NCBI RefSeq assembly: GCF_026914185.1
Contig: NC_070574.1
Location: 2,852,501-2,916,500, forward strand
DNA length: 64,000 nt
Source: Puccinia triticina
Lineage: Eukaryota; Basidiomycota; Pucciniomycetes; Pucciniales; Pucciniaceae
Direction: 5' to 3'
Below, piece by piece: positions 45,191 to 55,983 of the stretch (positions are counted from its first letter, which is position 1; the number at the start of each line of letters is the position of its first letter). The position numbers and the translations under genes were made by a program. The notes beneath the pieces were generated by a model. That model worked only from the letters and a program-made list of their open reading frames with translations. It made no database searches and had not been told where the DNA came from.

Positions 45191-45414
45191 CTGGTTTGAT
45201 CTAGCCGCTGAAAAGTGCGTGTAAAACCAGGGTGTAAAAATCTGGCTTTACAAGTGCCAAATCTGCCTTTACACGGCCGTGTAAATCGAAGGGAAGTCCT
45301 CCACTGTTTTGCGAGGTAGGGTGTCTCTCCTTCGGATGGTTGCCTCGCGCGCCTCCGAATCCGATCGAGGGACCAAGTTCGCTCCTGCTCGCTATCCCGA
45401 CCAGAACAAAAAAC

Positions 45415-47341
45415 ATGTCCTCAAGCCCATCCCACCAGAACCCACCAGCAGCCTACCTACTTCGTCCTATTACTTCTCCTCACATCGAGAAATTGAGCGA
45501 GGAAACCCTGCTCGAAATCCTCTCATATCTTTCGGTCAGCGAACTCCTAACAGCCTCCCGGATCTCCCAAAGGTTTAATCGACTATGTGATGAACCTCAA
45601 GTATGCGGTGCTTCGTTTTCTCTTCTGTTTTCATTTGGGGGGCCTCCTCAGCCCCATGGGATACTACGAAGTGCCATCTTTGCTAAATACCGAATGCATG
45701 ACTTCTTTCTCGATCCATCGACAAACGTAGCTATGGCGAAGGATTTACCACTCTCTGTTCACTGTTGATAGACTCAAGCACCCCTTTTCACCGGCGCTCG
45801 ATCAAAGATTGCGTGGTTCAATAGAATCCAGATCTTCCAGGATTCCGCTGGATCGAAAAGGGAAACGGAAGCTTTCGGAAGCTACGATTGATGGACAATC
45901 GCACCTTGGCCATACTTGGAAGACTCTCTGTCGAATCAGCTTGAATTGGAGACGGGGATCTGCAGGATTGACTCGTATCACGCCAGTCATCGATCAATCT
46001 GACAGCCCCTCTACTTCCTCTCAAGCTCTGACAACCAATGTTCTTCATCGATCTCAAGATTCGAAAAACCCAACACCCAACACGATTGTCCGATTCCATC
46101 GCTCCCTTCTATTCATCGCTCGCAAATCCAGGTCTTCTGAGTCTCTCCCAACTGTTTACGTCTACAATCTTCAGAATGATTTCAATCACCAACAACAGAA
46201 GAAATCAGTCCTAGTTGGGAACCTTTCACCCACTGAGGAAGCTCAAGACACTTCCCTGCTTGTTGGACAGGGAGTGACTGAAATCAGCATTGACGAATCA
46301 TGCGACGGCAATTCCGATACTCCCCAAACTGTGAAAACTACTGTCCTGATATCAGTGTTTTACACCACCGGACTGTTTACTCTTTATGAGATTAACCTGC
46401 CCAGCGTCGCACTAGATACCGCCTATCCAGCGGCACTCGATTTTCAAGAGGTCGGATCATTTCAGCCGTCTATGACAACCAAATCATCTAGTTCTTCCAA
46501 GATTAATCATGAAATAGTTGAGATAGCCAAGTTTCACTTCCCCTTGCTGGTCACTTGTTCAGTGGACTTTCATCTAAAGTTTTTCCGCTTATCCTGGTCA
46601 TCAACAACAGCTCAATCGAAAAGGAGACTGCAGATCGTCAAACTACCCTTGGACATGCAGAATCATAGCTGTTATTGGCCGCTGTCACTCAACCTGAAGC
46701 GCTCGGAACCGTTGAGCGAGCGATTTCAGATGACGATTGCGTATCCGATGCCGTTTTATCCTTCGGCATGGACGGTGGGGATGCAAGAGTTTGACTTTGA
46801 AATCACTACTTCCCGATCCTCGACATCATCATCATCGTTACAAATGAACACCAATCGATTTATCACCGCCTTGCAGCATCCCCAAGATAAAGACCGCCGA
46901 CCGATGGCCGGGCTGAGCTTGGGTGAGATCGTGATCGGGATACAGCAAGCAGCAGAGAACGTGATTGTTGGTCGTTCAGACAACACGATTGACTGTTTCC
47001 GACTGGCGCCTGTTTCTGAGAACTCCGCCGATCCAAGGAAAAAGCGGCTGTTGTGCTCGAAAACTCTTTTTGGCCATACGTCTCGGATCGGCTCGATATC
47101 TGTTGACGAAAGTGGCCGGTGTGTGAGTGGGGCGATGGATGGAGTGAAGGTATGGGAAGGCTCGGAAGCCGTCGATGTCCGCTCGGTCGAGTCCCCTACC
47201 TCTGCGGTCGAAACTCGAAGGGTAGGTTGGATCGGATCAGACTCGGAAAAAATCGTTAGTCTCTGGATCTGGGAAGACCTCGATTCGCATGGTAAAACCG
47301 CCAGACTCAATGAAGAAGTCAGAGTCCTTAGTTTCATCTAA
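45415..47341 (+). CDS. F-box protein with C-terminal WD-like repeats
   Basis: Likely substrate receptor of an SCF ubiquitin ligase. Two exons, 45415-45600 and 45731-47341, with a 130-bp intron. The phase-0 join gives DEPQ-LWRRIYHSLF, the normal end of an F-box, and this fixes the acceptor at 45730. The 598-residue protein has the F-box at residues 25-70 (KLSEETLLEILSYLSVSEL), then a long Ser-rich region containing beta-rich segments, and near the C terminus FGHTSRIGSISVDESGRC followed by GAMDGVKVWEG, a recognisable WD repeat; other blades are too diverged to count. The start is the first ATG in frame after the repeat boundary at 45375. The target is unknown. Confidence 0.87.
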
Positions 47342-48041
47342 TCTTTAGGGTCTTGAGCAAGTCCACCAAATGTTATTCATCGCAGGGTCGGCCCAAGACA
47401 CTTTCAAAAGCCACGTCCAATCAATTCACCCTCCATTTCAATTGCCCATCAGCATTTCTCGTTCTCTCTCCTTGCAGCCCGTTTTCACTTCTATCTCCTG
47501 TAAAACACGTCTTGATAGCCTAGCAATCCCACTGGTGTTGCCCTCTCTGACATAAAACATCTCCCAGTCGGCATTTGAGTTGGTTTTTATAAAAAGAGAC
47601 AAAAAAAATTTCTCTTCTGCACAATAAACTTGTGCCAAGCTTTTACAAGGTCTTGAGCGTCGTCAGAAACAACACGGTGGAAACATGAGCATTCTGCGAT
47701 TTTCTTTTTCAGTTTACCCGATTGTTAACCTCTCAACGTTAGAAATGCTGTATGTGTACAGGTTCCAATCATGAGGATGTACTTAATCCAAAACATCATC
47801 GCATGTACACACGTTCCTACACAAACAGCATTCAGTGCACGTTACACCGATAAGCTCTAGAACAGACTTGCTCCTCCCGGGTACCGGGAATGTGTTCCGT
47901 GAAACCGGTGAGGAAAATCACTTTTGCCGAACATTTGCCGAGCCATTCTCGTCGGTCTCACCGCTCCGGTGTCACCCGTTGGAACCACATTCGGGCTCGG
48001 GAAGAACCTCGCCCACATACAGAAGCTCCAGCGTCCAATTT
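47342..48041. other. Intergenic, between convergent genes
   Basis: 3' flanks of the F-box gene and of the minus-strand gene at 48042. Frames here (for example 47835-48092) have no recognisable content. No repeats noticed. Confidence 0.5.
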
Positions 48042-48622
48042 TTAGCTTTGTTCATGTTCATCCCAAGCTTCCTTGCATTTCTGCGTTTTTGAATCTTTGT
48101 TAACCCAGCCATCACGGTCTGTCGGCTGCCACTCATCCTGAAATGAGGAATAACAACTCCTATGTAAATCCAGAAATATGGGGCTCGCAGTTCCCAACTC
48201 CTGGCACAGTCGATGAGTGGCAGAAACGAACGATCCAGGGATGCAAAAAACTGCCAACGGGCATAAGAGTTCCGACAATACCGAGTGATGCATGAGACAT
48301 TCTTGAGCGCTCAGTATTGACCACATACTCGAGCTCTTACCTCCATTCTGGCCCAAACATTTATACAGCTCTTGCATGTCTGGAATGGATGTCGATGAAA
48401 CTTATCTTTCAGTCTTTCACTGAACGATTCGACCGGCCGGCAGCGGCCGGCCTCGAGTAGAGCTCGGTGGAGTCTGGCAAACTTAAAAGCTGACTCCGAT
48501 GCAGCAGTAGGCCCATCACTCATTCCCTTCCTCAAGAGAAGTACAAGTATCTGTTTGCATTTCGTCCACTCAGCTTCACCCAATACCAACTTATTTGGCC
48601 TGCTTGAAATGCGTCTCAACAT
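48042..48622 (-). CDS. Small two-exon protein, weakly LYR-like
   Basis: Exons 48341-48622 and 48042-48137, a 203-bp intron (gtaaga...tttcag), phase 0, 125 residues from the ATG at 48620-48622. The middle reads FARLHRALLEAGRCRP followed by SERLKDKFHRHPF. This loosely resembles Complex1_LYR mitochondrial assembly factors (a Leu-Tyr-Arg helix then R...F), but the Tyr is His. The C-terminal part has CKSC and a later Cys after the splice junction. An alternative upstream ATG (48658-48660) opens another frame of 21 codons and could be a 5' exon. The gene model is fair; the function is a guess. Confidence 0.55.
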
Positions 48623-49130
48623 AATCGTTCTCCAAATTGCGTTCAACTTTCTTCATGGCTGGGATATTTCATCTGTCTTTGCTATGCAATTTCGTGGAGG
48701 TATGTATTTAATATGGCCAAAATCTCTTTGATTCACTATTATCATGGCTATTAATTATTTCAATCTTGTCGCACGACTAATTATCTCTAATCCATGCTAT
48801 TCTTGCATCAACATTTTCTTGCCTTCCCCTCCTTTTTTGCTCTTAGACCATGATGTTTAAATGACTTGAACTGACTCTTCTCCTTCCACCTTGTGATCAT
48901 TTTTGTCGCGATTCTCTCCTCCGGTATTCCACAGCTAGTGATTGGTTAGGCGTGATGCATGACGGTAATGAACCTTTCTTCTTGTTTGATTTATAAGAAA
49001 GAATAGACTAATTTGGAGATGTTACTTTCCTTGCTTCTGCGAAATGTGCAACGTACTGGACCCAGGGTAAGAAAAAACAATCCCCTTCCTCTTCTTGTTT
49101 GTTTGATCGAACTGAACTACGGCGGAACTT
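48623..49130. promoter_or_regulatory. Shared intergenic region of divergent genes
   Basis: Lies between the minus-strand gene at 48042-48622 and the plus-strand gene at 49131. It is pyrimidine-rich near both starts, without an obvious TATA box. It also contains a possible first exon of the 49131 gene (ATGTGCAACG near 49043). Confidence 0.4.
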
Positions 49131-50600
49131 ATGCTAAACGTTTCTCTTCGTAAAATGGATCAATTCAGAAGCCAAATTCCCCCAGTCAGAAAGCTTTTGT
49201 TGGATCGGGCTCCGCTCGACGCCGATGAGTTCTTAAAATCTTCAAAGGATCGATTTCTCCAATTATGTCAAAAGATTGATGAATCGGTGGAAGAGGGCCA
49301 CTTGATATATTTTGATGATGGCGAAGCCGATGATCAATGGCAAAGTATGCTCGGAGCTTTAAATGGAATTGTCCCTGAGATGATCGTCTCACGAGGTGGA
49401 TACGCTTATGTTCGAAATGAACTCACTAGGAGGTTGTGGGACCTCTTGCTCCAGGTGGCTGGTAGTGGTAAACCTAAACCGATATTCTCGCCTATTCACG
49501 GCGCCACGAAGCTAGAAGAACTTGTCACGTTTGACAAGAAAGAAGGGGAAGGGGAAATCCTAGGGCTTAGCGCCGCAGATTTAGCCAAGCATAGAGCATC
49601 AAGCTTCGACGCCACAAAGCTCGCGAGAGCAATTGAAACTACCAAAAAGGAATTGCGGAATCGACTTAAAAACAACAAGTTTACTACCATCGTTGTGAAA
49701 TGCGCCCCTACTGGATTAGCTAAGCTGATCGAAGAGGCCAACGCTACAGACAAAGTTGCTATCATTTGGACTGGCTTTATGCATTACGACAAGGAAAACG
49801 AACTGTTCAGCCCCAAATTCAACGTCTTCAGAGATCCTGAAGCCTCGATGGCCTTACTAAATCTCAATGTGCCAATAATCCTCCCGACTCCACGACTTCG
49901 CAATTCTGAATTGACAGCCATCAGGGCTATCGACGTGGCACGCGTTCTCACAAACCCTTCGTTTGACCTTGTACCCGACCAAGGTTTCGCAAGACTTCAT
50001 GAGCTAATTGAACCAAAAGGCCTTATTGCGAAGTCGCTTACCCAAAATCAAGATAAATTCCGCGAGTCCAGGATTAATACGTACCTTGAGAGTAAGGATG
50101 GCCTTCGGCTTGAGAAATTGAAAGCGCAAAAAGCGAAGGGGCGACTCGGGCAGAAAGAGCAACAGGACTTACAAGACATTGAAAAAAAATTCGCAAAGGA
50201 TCAAGGACGAATATGGTTCGAAGCAGAAGAAAAAATAAGGAAAGAGAAGCTGGCAGGAAGTATTATTCCCCAAGACACCGCGCCCTTAAGAGACTTCTGC
50301 CCGATAGATCATTATGCGCACATCATCCTCAAGAAGTTTTTCGCAGAAAAAAGTGTCAAGGAAGTGCTAACCGCCCGTATCAAGTTGTTCAAAGAAGGTG
50401 ATGTCTATAAGCTCTCAGTTGCCGCGTCCTCGGGATCCAACTTGTACCTTCCGACTGCCATCGACTCTAGATATCTGAGAGATGATATAGAAGACAGTAT
50501 CGCTTGGTTGCTCGAAGGTGAACCGCTGATCAGAGAGAAGTACCTCGAAATTGTTAAACTTGAAGCCGCCCGTCGTCAACACAGCATTAAGAGAGGATGA
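49131..50600 (+). CDS. Hypothetical protein, 489 residues
   Basis: An uninterrupted frame with good coding character and no domain I can name. It is soluble, with charged helices in the C-terminal half (KLKAQKAKGRLGQKEQQDLQ) and no signal peptide or membrane segment. Two points on its ends. ATGTGCAACG at about 49043 followed by a gtaaga donor could splice to the AG at 49168, replacing the first residues with a seven-codon exon, the style of the 21111 gene. After the stop at 50598, the frame one base later stays open for about 38 codons with similar composition (EKLKAEKARNQQ) to TAA 50707, hinting at a recent frameshift or a missed splice. Confidence 0.75.
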   Translation: MLNVSLRKMDQFRSQIPPVRKLLLDRAPLDADEFLKSSKDRFLQLCQKIDESVEEGHLIYFDDGEADDQWQSMLGALNGIVPEMIVSRGGYAYVRNELTRRLWDLLLQVAGSGKPKPIFSPIHGATKLEELVTFDKKEGEGEILGLSAADLAKHRASSFDATKLARAIETTKKELRNRLKNNKFTTIVVKCAPTGLAKLIEEANATDKVAIIWTGFMHYDKENELFSPKFNVFRDPEASMALLNLNVPIILPTPRLRNSELTAIRAIDVARVLTNPSFDLVPDQGFARLHELIEPKGLIAKSLTQNQDKFRESRINTYLESKDGLRLEKLKAQKAKGRLGQKEQQDLQDIEKKFAKDQGRIWFEAEEKIRKEKLAGSIIPQDTAPLRDFCPIDHYAHIILKKFFAEKSVKEVLTARIKLFKEGDVYKLSVAASSGSNLYLPTAIDSRYLRDDIEDSIAWLLEGEPLIREKYLEIVKLEAARRQHSIKRG

Positions 50601-51474
50601 CGAGGGCGAAAAGTTGAAAGCGGAAAAGGCTCGGAATCAACAAGCGATATCGACGCTCTCTCCGAGGATACTGGGATGCGGCGGCGACGAAAAAGAAGGC
50701 GTCAACTAATATCTCCCTAGGTCCCTCAGCAGCTCTTTCCAACATCAAAAATTTGACATAAAACCATCATAATGTTCGGCTGGGATTTTGCAAGCAGGTC
50801 CCAGCCAAAAGTTGTTTATTGTTTGATGTTGATGATTCTCCTACTGCATTGTTTTGATCTTGTATATACATTTTCTTTATTGAAACACCAAGCTTTATTC
50901 ATACTGTCCCCAACAAATTTTGCCCTGTTCTGAGGCAAATGATTCAATCCTCCATAACAACATGTGATCTCATGTAGCTTGGAAAGATGTGGTTGATTAA
51001 GGATTTGAAGGGCAGATGTTCATTTGCGTCTGACAGAGGAATTTTGATTTTTCGAAGAGTGACTGGTTGTTCGGCATGAACTTTGTGTGATTCAGTGCCA
51101 ACATGAATTGGTGCAATTCCATAGGCTTCCATTGCTGATGGGAGAAAAAACAGAAGCAATTTTGATTTCTCAATGGTTCACATACCAGAGCTGATATAGA
51201 ACTCTACTGCCACTGCAACACAAATATTGCCCACAGGTAAAAGATGAGTAAAAAAAGTTGCAATGATTATGTAGCTGACATTTTGAACTGATAAAATTGC
51301 GAGCAATTGCAATTATACAGAGTGTGCCATCGAATGACCAAGAATTGTCACAAGTATACAGAGAGAAGTACAATTGAGCTTTGGATTTTCGCCGGATCAT
51401 TGCGCTTGAAAAGTTAAAAAAACATCATAATTAGAGTCAAATAGCAGACAAGACAAACAAAAAACGCTGTGAGA
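50601..51474. other. Intergenic, convergent 3' ends
   Basis: Contains the 50601-50709 open extension mentioned above, then AT-rich DNA. No RNA gene or repeat recognised. Confidence 0.45.
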
Positions 51475-52910
51475 TCAAGATGATGGAGCTTGGGCTTCTG
51501 ACTCCTTCAATGCAGCTTGGCGCTCTTGTCTTCGTTTCAGAGCTTGCTGTTTCAGCATTTCAATCTTAGAATCATCGTTTCGTTTGGCGACCTTTTTCAT
51601 ATTCTCTGTTCTAGACTCTTCCTCCAGTTTGCGTTTCTTGTTTTCCAATTCGATTAGTTGCTGCTGCAACAAGTTGGATTGTCTTTCTCGAGATAGCTTG
51701 AGTTTTTCGGCTTGAGTTAAGCCTTCCTCTTCGTCGTCTTCTTCTTTTGTTTTTCCGGAGGCTTCGTTCTCCAATCTCTCCCGTTCTTCTTGAGCTTTTC
51801 GTTCGGCTATTGGCAAAGCGAAGCCGATCTTCTTCGGCTGTTGGGGTCCCACAAGCTTTGGTGGTCCAAGATTTAATCCGCCGGTTAGTAATTGTCTATG
51901 GTCCACGATGCGCCCTTCGTCGTCTATATCCACCTTTCGCCCCAGCTTTTTACCTATCTCGACTGCCAGTTTGGCTTCGCTTGGTACAGCCTCTGGCTCG
52001 GGATCGTATTGTGGTTGAGACGATTGACCGGGATTTTCGGTGGAATTTTTGGCGTTCGAAAGAGCTGCAGAGAGACCCAGGGAGATACTACTTGATGCTT
52101 TCTTTGTCGTCGCTGCCGCAGCGGCCACTGCTTTGACGGCCGCCTCGTGTCTCTTCGAATCCTCTTCTAGTATATTCTGATAGAACGTCGTCATCGCTTG
52201 TTTATTGGGAGCCTTTTCGGCTTTCAACTTTTCGGCCTCTTCAGCTTCTCTCAATTCTTTTTGTTGTTGTAAATAAGCCGGTGTGACGAATTCGTCTTTA
52301 TTCGCAAATTCTTGCCCTTCTAACTCTCTTTCGCGCTGGACCAATTTATCTTCCGCTCTAACTCTATCTATTTTCCTCTGCTTGGCTGTTTCGATTAAAC
52401 CGGATATATATTGTGGCTTGAGTTTCAATGTGCATACATAAACCCATCAGAACGCAAAATTAAAGTGGATCGAAGTTTGAAGATAGGCAACTGCGTTGAA
52501 CTCACTTTCCTTTCGGCACCTTTCTGATCCTTCTCCGATTTCGCTTTGCTGTCGGCAAGCTTCATCAAATCATAAACTTGGTCGTATTCGAAGATTGTAG
52601 AATCTAGTTTGGTGGCTTCTTCTTGGGCAAGTCTTTGTTGTCGTGATAGTTTAGAGCTTGAGATTGGAACGATCGGTATCATTTTACTCGACTTATTTTT
52701 CTGACTGGCTTGTGATAGTGATTGTAATTTGTTTTGCTCGCTTTCTTGTTCGTCATCGTCTTCATCATTAAATTGGTTCAAAACAGATTTGGATTTTTGT
52801 TTGGTTGCTGGAGGTTTGGAAGCATTGGGTAGTTTGAATCCTGCCGAGGGCGCTGATGTGGAAGTATGCTTTGAGCTCGTTGCGAGTGAAAATTTGATGG
52901 ATGATGACAT
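51475..52910 (-). CDS. NSRP1: NSRP1/CCDC55-like splicing regulator
   Basis: Homologue of nuclear speckle splicing regulatory protein 1, a spliceosome-associated coiled-coil protein. Two exons, 52506-52910 and 51475-52416, with an 89-bp intron and phase 0; 448 residues from the ATG at 52908-52910. The signature N-terminal domain is clear: DSTIFEYDQVYDLMK, then across the splice junction KPQYISGLIETAKQRK, RERELEGQEFANKDEFVTPA and YLQQQKELREAEEAEKLK. The N-terminal part before it is Ser/Lys-rich with an acidic DEDDDEQESEQ patch, and the C terminus is a long charged coiled coil. Upstream in-frame codons have no ATG, so this start is favoured. The hairpin array of repeat H begins about 190 bp upstream. 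Confidence 0.88.
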
Positions 52911-53094
52911 TGTGACAAGTGAGGTTAAGTGGTAGCTTCTAGTGTCCTCCGACAAGTGGACAAGGCCGACGGTCGAACCCGGGCATGAGGCGAGCTTAAC
53001 AAAGCCTCTCAAACGGGGGTCCCGAAGGGACTCTCCGTACACGCCGGGGGTACTTCCTAACTACCAGCCAGCACACAGGGGGAGTGCAAATCAC

Positions 53095-54260
53095 CAGTCA
53101 TCAAGTGGATTAAGCATTCCTCTTGATGACCGGGAATGTTCTAGTAATCAAGAGGACTAAACAGTCCTCTCAATGACCGGAACTGTCCCAGTCATTGAGA
53201 CTCAGAGCATTAAACCCTCTTCTCAATGAACAGGTCCATGCCGGTCATCAAGAGGAATATACACTCCTCCTATCAACGACTGGAACAGACCCAGTCATTG
53301 AGAGGAGTCTTTAATCTTCTCTCAATGACCTGGGCAAGTAAAGAGCCCAGTCATCAAGAGTGCTCCTCTCAAGAATTAATCCTAGTCTTGATGACCGGGT
53401 CTGGTCTGGTCACCAAGAGTTTCTCCTCTTGATGACCAGGACTGTTCTGGTCATCAAGAGGTTTGTTTACTCCTTTGATGACCGTGACTGTTCCGGTCAT
53501 CAAGAGGTGTGTTTACTCCTCTCAATGACTGGGACTGTTCCAGTCATCAAGGTGTGTTTACTCCTCTCAATGACCGGAACAGTCCTGGTCATGGAGAGGT
53601 TTGTTTACTTCTCTCAATGACCGGGACCATTCAAGTCATTGAGAGGAGTGCTTCACTTTATGACCAGTGATTTGCACTCCCCCTGTGTGCTGGCTGGTCA
53701 TTGGGGGAGTGTGCATGTACTCCGCTCTGGGATCAGCCTGTGCCGGCCATCGGCACGGCAAAGTGATGGGGTATGTACTTCTGCCCCTCAAAATCTGTTT
53801 TTGAGGGGCTGTGTACCTGATCCATGGCCTTTTAGCAGGTTGAAAATCCCCAGGGAGGTGCTCCGCTTATTTCTTGTATTTTTTATTATCCTTTTTTTAT
53901 GTCATGCTGAGGGGTCCAAATACCCTAAGAAAATGGAGGAGGGAAAGAAAAATCCCCTCTGCCTGCTGGCAGAAAAAAAAAGCGGAATTGCAAGCTTTTC
54001 ATTTACAGTGCCCAAAGCGTTTTGAGCTACCACACACTGTGGCAGGGACTTTGAGTGGACCCTAGCCTAACACAATCCCCTCGTTCCAGGGGCCGGGGGA
54101 CCGGTGCGCCGGGGGCGCCTCGCAGCTCGCTCTGAAAGAGGTGCCCGGCGGTGTTTCACCCGCCTCCCTCTGAAACGAGGGGCTTGTGTTAAGCTAGGAG
54201 TGGACCCCCCTGCAGTGCACAACAAGTTTTTTTCAGTGTGCAAAGTACATCCGTAAAAAA
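53095..54260 (+). repeat. Dispersed repeat H, copy 2, beginning with a hairpin array
   Basis: About twelve dyads of the CTCTCAATGACCGG...GGTCATCAAGAGG type (to about 53650), then the same tail as copy 1 at 23220-24480, in the same orientation. Interrupted by the MITE at 54062-54197. Frames within it (for example 53639-54025) are not conserved between the copies, so I do not call a gene. Confidence 0.7.
54062..54197. mobile_element. 136-bp MITE, family M9 copy 2, 9-bp TSD
   Basis: Ends CTAGCCTAACACAA and TTGTGTTAAGCTAG, then CCCCTCGTT and AACGAGGGG; GC-rich centre. Flanked by GAGTGGACC at 54053-54061 and 54198-54206. Repeat H copy 1 has the single site GAGTGGAC at 24413-24420, the empty state. 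Same family as 20187-20315. Confidence 0.85.
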
Positions 54261-54472
54261 TCATAAAAAATTGGGCAGACAACTCCCAAATGTTGGCCAA
54301 ATTTTGGCTGACAACTCACAAGAATGTTGTAGCCCAAAAAAGGAGCCTGGTAGACGTTAATGGGGATCTGTTCAAGAAATGGTCCCAGCAACATAAACAA
54401 ACTTTGGGAGCTGTTTTCCAACAAAAGCAGCAGTCATTTTTACAAGCCTCTATATTTATAAGATGAAAGTTA

Positions 54473-54703
54473 AGGTGCTCAAAGTTGAAATCATAAAATT
54501 TTCATTACATAAAATCATAAAATCATAAAACTTTTAAAATCATAAAACTTTTAAACTCATAAATTTTTCAGATGATGATTTTATATGTACCATTTTAGAA
54601 ATGTTGCTCTAATTTGAGTGTTTGGGTGTACATATTTTATTCACCTCAGAATTTTATGATTTTATGGTGTTATGATTTTATGCAAGTCAACTTTGAACAC
54701 CCT
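54473..54703. mobile_element. AT-rich fold-back element
   Basis: AGGTGCTCAAAGTTGA at the left is inverted as TCAACTTTGAACACCCT at the right. Between them, ATCATAAAA and TTTTATGAT repeat many times in opposite orientation. No clear duplication. Non-coding. Confidence 0.5.
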
Positions 54704-55605
54704 GAGTCTCTAGATTTTTCTACATAAACATACAATCTAAAGTATTATTATTTTTTACATCTGACACTGCTCCTCTATCCAGCAGCAATGACCAACTCAA
54801 AAAAATTACATAGTACCAACAGTGTTTCTTGATGTCCACACCAAAAAAAAGTACACACAAAAACGGAGTGAATTTGTTGGCACAGCTCTGGGCCTGCTCC
54901 TAGCTATGAAAGAGCTCAACGAATTCAAGAATCTTTCAAAAATTGGGGGATTTAGGTTACTGTGTTCCACAGGGGCTTTCCTGGGTCCTATTTCTGCTGA
55001 AAATCAGTCACATAAATCTGCTAAGACCCGCAGAACTCTGCTTGTTGTTGGGCTTTTTGGGTTCCCCCAGGCCAAAGTTGCCTCAAGCAGACACACAAAG
55101 ATGTATGAATCAACCAAACAAAGCTATTCCCCAGCCCCCCCATGTATGCATTTTGCTGGAATCTTGGATTTATGGTTACCTCACCTCTTCAGGGGCTTTC
55201 CAGGGTCCTGTTGGGACCAAGCAGGAGTAAATTTACCCTTTGCTAATCCTGTGAGTAAGCCTTTGTCAGAATTCTGGCCATCTTATTGCTCACAGTCTCA
55301 TTTCTCTTTTCCATCACTGAATAGTGATGCTCAACCCCCCCCCCCCCCCATCCAACTCATCTTTTTCCATCACTAGTGTGTGATGTATCTCCAGTCCATC
55401 AATAATATTTGATGTTATAATTCCATTACTAGTTGTAATGTCTCCTCCATTCCATTGACAAGTGTTAATGTCTCCTTCCATATGTTAAGTTTACTTTAGC
55501 ATATGTCTATTGTTTTTCCTTCCATCTCATGTGAGATTTTTTGTCTATTTTAGTCTCCTAGGCCCCCTTTGGATCTTGCAAGGGGGCTCTCTAGTTGTGA
55601 CTGCA
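54704..55605. other. Gene-free stretch with a 15-base C run
   Basis: GGGGCTTTCC(T/A)GGGTCCT occurs at 54970 and 55190, a small direct repeat. A pure C tract of about 15 lies at 55335. No supported gene. Confidence 0.4.
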
Positions 55606-55983
55606 TACAGCAGATCCAAAATTGCTTGCGACTTGGGCTGCAAATTCATAAGCTTTTGGCCGCAGCTGCAGACCACCGTGCACGCGGGCCAAGCGCGCCT
55701 CACAGCAGCGCTGCCGGCGGTAGCGCCAGGCTACTACCACCACCACCACCACCACCGACTGCGCCAGCCTATCGCGACCACTCCCACCAATCGCCGGGCC
55801 ACACCAGTCACCACCGCCACTACCAACAGCGCTTTGAGGACCGCCGGAACTGCTGGACCACGTGAATCCTTGCCAAGACAGATTAATCAGCAAGTGTAAA
55901 GTCATTTTCACCCCGCGCTCCAGCTCGTCCATCAATCAGACTGACAGTGATCACTGTATCAGCATGTGTGATCTCAATTGACA

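Larger units (their letters stand above)
37143..45300. mobile_element. TIR element with AGGACTTCCCTTCG ends, holding two later insertions
   Basis: 37143-37203 and 45240-45300 are inverted repeats of 61 bp with two mismatches, beginning AGGACTTCCCTTCGATTTAC and including the palindrome TTTACACGGCCGTGTAAA. Removing the Ty3 and CACTA-like insertions leaves about 960 bp, nearly all hairpin array, with no transposase. The flanks CTACT and CCACT may be a 5-bp duplication with one change; this is not certain. Confidence 0.75.
36590..45375 (+). repeat. Repeat R1, copy B, split by nested elements
   Basis: The outermost layer of the nest. 36590-37142 and 45301-45375 together align to copy A at 30422-31535 in the opposite orientation. 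Copy A reads across the split with GATTTCTGCTGC directly followed by TTTTTGCGAGATAGGG. The right remnant ends about 40 bp before the start codon of the F-box gene, so that gene's promoter is partly repeat-derived. Confidence 0.65.

Noticed and set aside
46756..47337. 193-codon minus-strand frame
   Set aside because: Antisense shadow of the F-box/WD gene.
52945..53020. tRNA gene
   Set aside because: GGTCGAACCCGGG resembles a B-box, but the A-box-like string is only about 20 nt away and no acceptor stem forms.
53639..54025. 128-codon protein in repeat H
   Set aside because: The corresponding part of copy 1 at 23.5-24.1 kb does not preserve the frame.
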